Source of the DNA: Bagarius yarrelli
Lineage: Eukaryota > Chordata > Actinopteri > Siluriformes > Sisoridae
DNA length: 64,000 bases
Direction: 5' to 3'
NCBI GenBank assembly: GCA_005784505.1
Contig: VCAZ01000001.1
Location: forward strand, 9,600,097-9,664,096
In this document: positions 62,050 to 64,000 of the stretch, in pieces
Position numbering within the stretch: position 1 is the first letter of the stretch
Layout: the number at the start of each line of letters is the position of its first letter
Program-made: the position numbers and the translations under genes
The notes under the pieces: generated by a model
Told to the model about the DNA's origin: nothing
The model's database searches: none
The model's input: only the letters and a program-made list of their open reading frames with translations

Positions 62050-63401
62050 GATATCTATATATAAGATATATATATATATATATATATCTATATATATATA
62101 TATACACACACAACCTCCATGTCTGACAGAGCAGTTAAAGGTCAAAGGTTACCTAGGTGAAGCTCACATTTAAGTTTAAAGTGTAAGTATCCAATCCATG
62201 TGTGACGTGTAAAGAGATTTTAAAAAATTGTCATTAATAGGAAATTGCAGTTGTCAAGTGTCATATCTGTAGACCCATTACAGGCTTAAATGTTAGAGAG
62301 AGGGGGGGTGAGAGAGAAGGGGAGAGAGAGAAGAAGTGTTTGAGTTGTGCTGGCCTGTCAGCTCTTTCCTCAGCCATAGCGGTGTAATATGTTTTACAAG
62401 TGACGTGAGCAGGGGTTATTTCACAGTCTTGGGGAGCCGAGCGAGCAGCTCTCACACATTTGTGCTGCACCAGGGTCTTTTCTTTATTTTAAACGACACT
62501 CTCTCCAAATTAGTCATTCACAGCAGGAGCGGTTGCGCCCCCCAGTGGGTGTTTAAATAAAGTCAGGAGGTAGGGGCAGTATAAGGCTTTGGCTTGAGTT
62601 AGAGAGGGGGTGTTCCTCCAAAATAGGTTGAAAACCACAGGTCTAACTTAATTATTGACTTTTACTCTGTTGGCCGCCTTCTCCAACTTTGTCTATTTCT
62701 AGCACTTGAAACCTCTGAATCTGATGCCCATTGTGCCTGCTAAAGTGCTGATGCCAGCTTTAGAATAACTTTAAACGCAGTTTGTGTAATCAGGGCTAGA
62801 ATGTAAAATGACAGGTCAGCAAAACAACCTAAACAATAGCCGAAGGTTCGTTTTAAATAAACTTTTTTTGTGCTTTGGTATGTTGGATTTTATTATGGTC
62901 CCCTCTTTATGGCTGTGGAATTAGTAAATATTTTAATGAAGAGTTATAAACTTTTAACATAACTTTAAAGATTTCCTTTGGAATTGATATCACACATGTC
63001 TACGTATATGTCTACGTGTAAGTCATCTCCTTAGCGTTAGATAGTAATTAATAATTATAGTAAATGTGCCGGTATTATCAGGCGTGTTCTTCATGTCTGC
63101 AGTTTAACACTGCTCTGGGGCTTTTCTACTCCTACATCTGATTAGAAGTTCTGTATAACCTGTATAATCTGGGTTTAAGTATAGTTTCTCTTTCAATAGT
63201 GACAAAAGCTCTAAGCAAGTGTCCCAGTGTCGCCTTCTAACTGGAAAGCTTAGAACTGTTTCTGCAGCCTCAATGTGCTTCATCGCCGATTGATGGTGAA
63301 TGATGTAGAGCTAGAAAGAATGTGGAGAAAGACATTGCTTTCTTGTGGTGTGAATTTCTTTGCAGCATTATATGAAAACGAGGACTTGTCAATTCATCTC
63401 T

Positions 63402-63455
<54 letters not shown>

Positions 63456-63641
63456 CCTTTGTCTCTCGCTTTCCCTGTTGCTCTCTTTCTTCCTGTCTCT
63501 CTTTCTCTCTCTCCCTCCCCTTTTGTCTTTTTCTCTCTGTTTCTCCCTGTATGTCTCCCTGTATGTCTCCCTGTATTTCTTCCTGTATGTCTGTATGTCC
63601 CCTGTAATGTCTCCCTGTATGTCTCCCTGTATGTCTCCCTG

Positions 63642-63678
<37 letters not shown>

Positions 63679-63761
63679 CTTTCTCTCCACTTTTCTTTTT
63701 TTCTCTCTGTTTCTCTCTGTCCTTCTGTCTCTCTCTCATTCGCTCTCTCTCTCTCCCTCTC

Positions 63762-63804
<43 letters not shown>

Positions 63805-63816
63805 CCCTCTCTCTCT

Positions 63817-63858
<42 letters not shown>

Positions 63859-63993
63859 ATCTTTCTCTATCTCTCTCTTTTTGCAGGTTTTGAGACAGCG
63901 AGGTCGTTCGCCCTTCATGGTGCCCATGTGATCTTGGCCTGCCGGAACAGTGCTCGCAGTAGTAAAGCAGTTAACTGGATTTTAGAGGAGTGG
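52949..63993 (+). CDS. wwox: WW domain-containing oxidoreductase, exons 1-5 (partial, continues past right edge)
   Basis: Exons: 52949-53055, 53237-53301, 54656-54713, 54900-55069, 63887-63993, ending at a GT donor; 169 residues of the family's about 414. Exon sizes 107, 65, 58 and 107 match human WWOX; exon 4 is 9 bases shorter. WWOX is a tumour-suppressor adaptor and putative short-chain dehydrogenase. Visible are MAALKYSG and DDTDSEDELPPGWEER, then WW1 (about 16-49, with two Trp and WVYYAN), a basic patch GKKKR, WW2 (about 57-90, whose second Trp is Tyr as in mammals: KRKTYFDPR), and the Rossmann motif TGGNSGIG (127-134), followed by FALHGAHVILACRN. The human motif has Ala in place of the second Gly, as I recall. 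Intron 4 is 8.8 kb. Substrate-binding and catalytic YxxxK parts lie beyond the window. Confidence 0.95.
53335..53640 (+). repeat. Dispersed inverted-repeat family copy
   Basis: It begins TGAACAAAAGTATTGGGACA and contains TCATGGAGCTCAGGAGC and GTGCACAGATGCAATGCCAT. Located in WWOX intron 2, directly before a SINE copy. Confidence 0.5.
53665..53820 (+). repeat. tRNA-derived SINE, copy 7 (plus, head truncated)
   Basis: GGGTTCGATTTCCAGC (B box), CAAGGCCTTTAACCCCCAAT and the tail GGCAAATGTCAGAAATGTAA. The A-box half is missing. Confidence 0.6.
58803..58869 (+). repeat. (TG)n microsatellite
   Basis: A GT dinucleotide run of about 65 bases with three single-base interruptions. Alternating purine-pyrimidine sequence of this kind can adopt Z-DNA. 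Confidence 0.95.
61899..62110. repeat. (AT)n array of about 200 bases
   Basis: Nearly pure alternating AT with a few TAGATATAGA and CTATATA interruptions that are mutually complementary. It ends in a short CA run. Self-complementary throughout, hence able to form cruciforms. Confidence 0.95.
63398..63880 (+). repeat. Polypyrimidine array upstream of WWOX exon 5
   Basis: About 480 bases almost wholly C and T, made of (CT)n blocks at 63402-63455 and 63650-63870. They are separated at about 63540-63645 by a 12-base minisatellite with unit near TGTCTCCCTGTA. It ends a few bases before the TTTTTGCAG acceptor of WWOX exon 5. Confidence 0.95.
63540..63648 (+). repeat. 12-bp minisatellite
   Basis: About eight to nine copies of TGTCTCCCTGTA, some altered (TTTCTTCCTGTA, TGTCCCCTGTAA). 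Embedded between two (CT)n blocks. Confidence 0.85.
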
Positions 63994-64000
63994 GTGAGTT

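Larger units (their letters stand above)
55070..63886. other. WWOX intron 4
   Basis: An 8.8-kb intron without a supported gene. It is rich in simple repeats: trinucleotide-like AAC/AAT/ACT runs at 55905-55972, (CT)n at 56546-56588 and 56639-56667, (TG)n at 58803-58869, (GATA)n at 59321-59336, (AT)n at 61899-62110, and pyrimidine arrays at 63398-63880. A dispersed repeat lies at about 59580-59900 (GACAAAACTGTCCCTGAAC, GAGCCGCCATACCACACTGT). The remainder is AT-rich DNA in which I see nothing specific. Confidence 0.6.

Noticed and set aside
61843..62145. Ile/Tyr-repeat open frame
   Set aside because: Translation of the (AT)n array.
63360..63893. Long open frames of Ser/Leu or Arg/Glu repeats at the right edge
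   Set aside because: Translations of the (CT)n array; no start context, splice logic or family resemblance.
1..64000. CRISPR array, bacterial operon or phage-type system
   Set aside because: All coding evidence is spliced vertebrate genes; the tandem repeats present are microsatellites and a minisatellite without spacers.

Overview
The window is vertebrate nuclear DNA, almost certainly from a ray-finned fish. It has spliced genes with GT-AG introns, low GC, long AT-rich introns, many simple repeats, and fish-type mobile elements (Tc1-like transposase relics, hAT-like elements, tRNA-headed SINEs). The species cannot be fixed from sequence alone; the repeat profile fits an ostariophysan teleost.

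Six protein genes are supported, each rebuilt exon by exon with consistent splice phases. (1) 1-3553, plus strand: the 3' end of a CS-domain gene, best matched to TDRD12. (2) 6549-15861, plus: a complete 16-exon AFG3L1-type mitochondrial AAA+ metalloprotease of 772 residues. (3) 19642-21581, minus: a complete 4-exon DBNDD1 of 161 residues, convergent with AFG3L1. (4) 24344-41512, plus: a complete 13-exon NFAT5 of 1422 residues, divergent from DBNDD1, with an 8-kb first intron and a 3' UTR of about 2.9 kb. (5) 45439-51358, plus: a complete 9-exon HPRT1-family gene of 216 residues, in which the catalytic-loop Asp is Glu. (6) 52949 to beyond the right edge, plus: the first five coding exons of WWOX.

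These genes act in unrelated processes: germline piRNA biology, mitochondrial protein quality control, a dysbindin-family protein, osmotic-stress transcription, purine salvage and a WW/SDR tumour suppressor. The grouping is syntenic rather than functional. AFG3L1, DBNDD1, NFAT5 and WWOX all lie on human 16q, where AFG3L1 is a pseudogene; here it is intact.

The rest is introns and intergenic DNA with mobile-element debris. This includes paired hAT-like elements (833-1326 and 25115-25926), a ZBED/hAT relic in a TDRD12 intron, Tc1 relics in AFG3L1 and NFAT5 introns, a solo LTR with a 5-bp target duplication nested in an older element (22257-22695), several short inverted-repeat elements, two SINE families, and a 115-bp near-identical inverted pair (50682-50796 and 52573-52687). 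WWOX intron 4 holds large (AT)n, (TG)n and (CT)n arrays, a notable parallel to the human FRA16D fragile locus. I saw no novel multi-gene system, no CRISPR array and no functional RNA gene.
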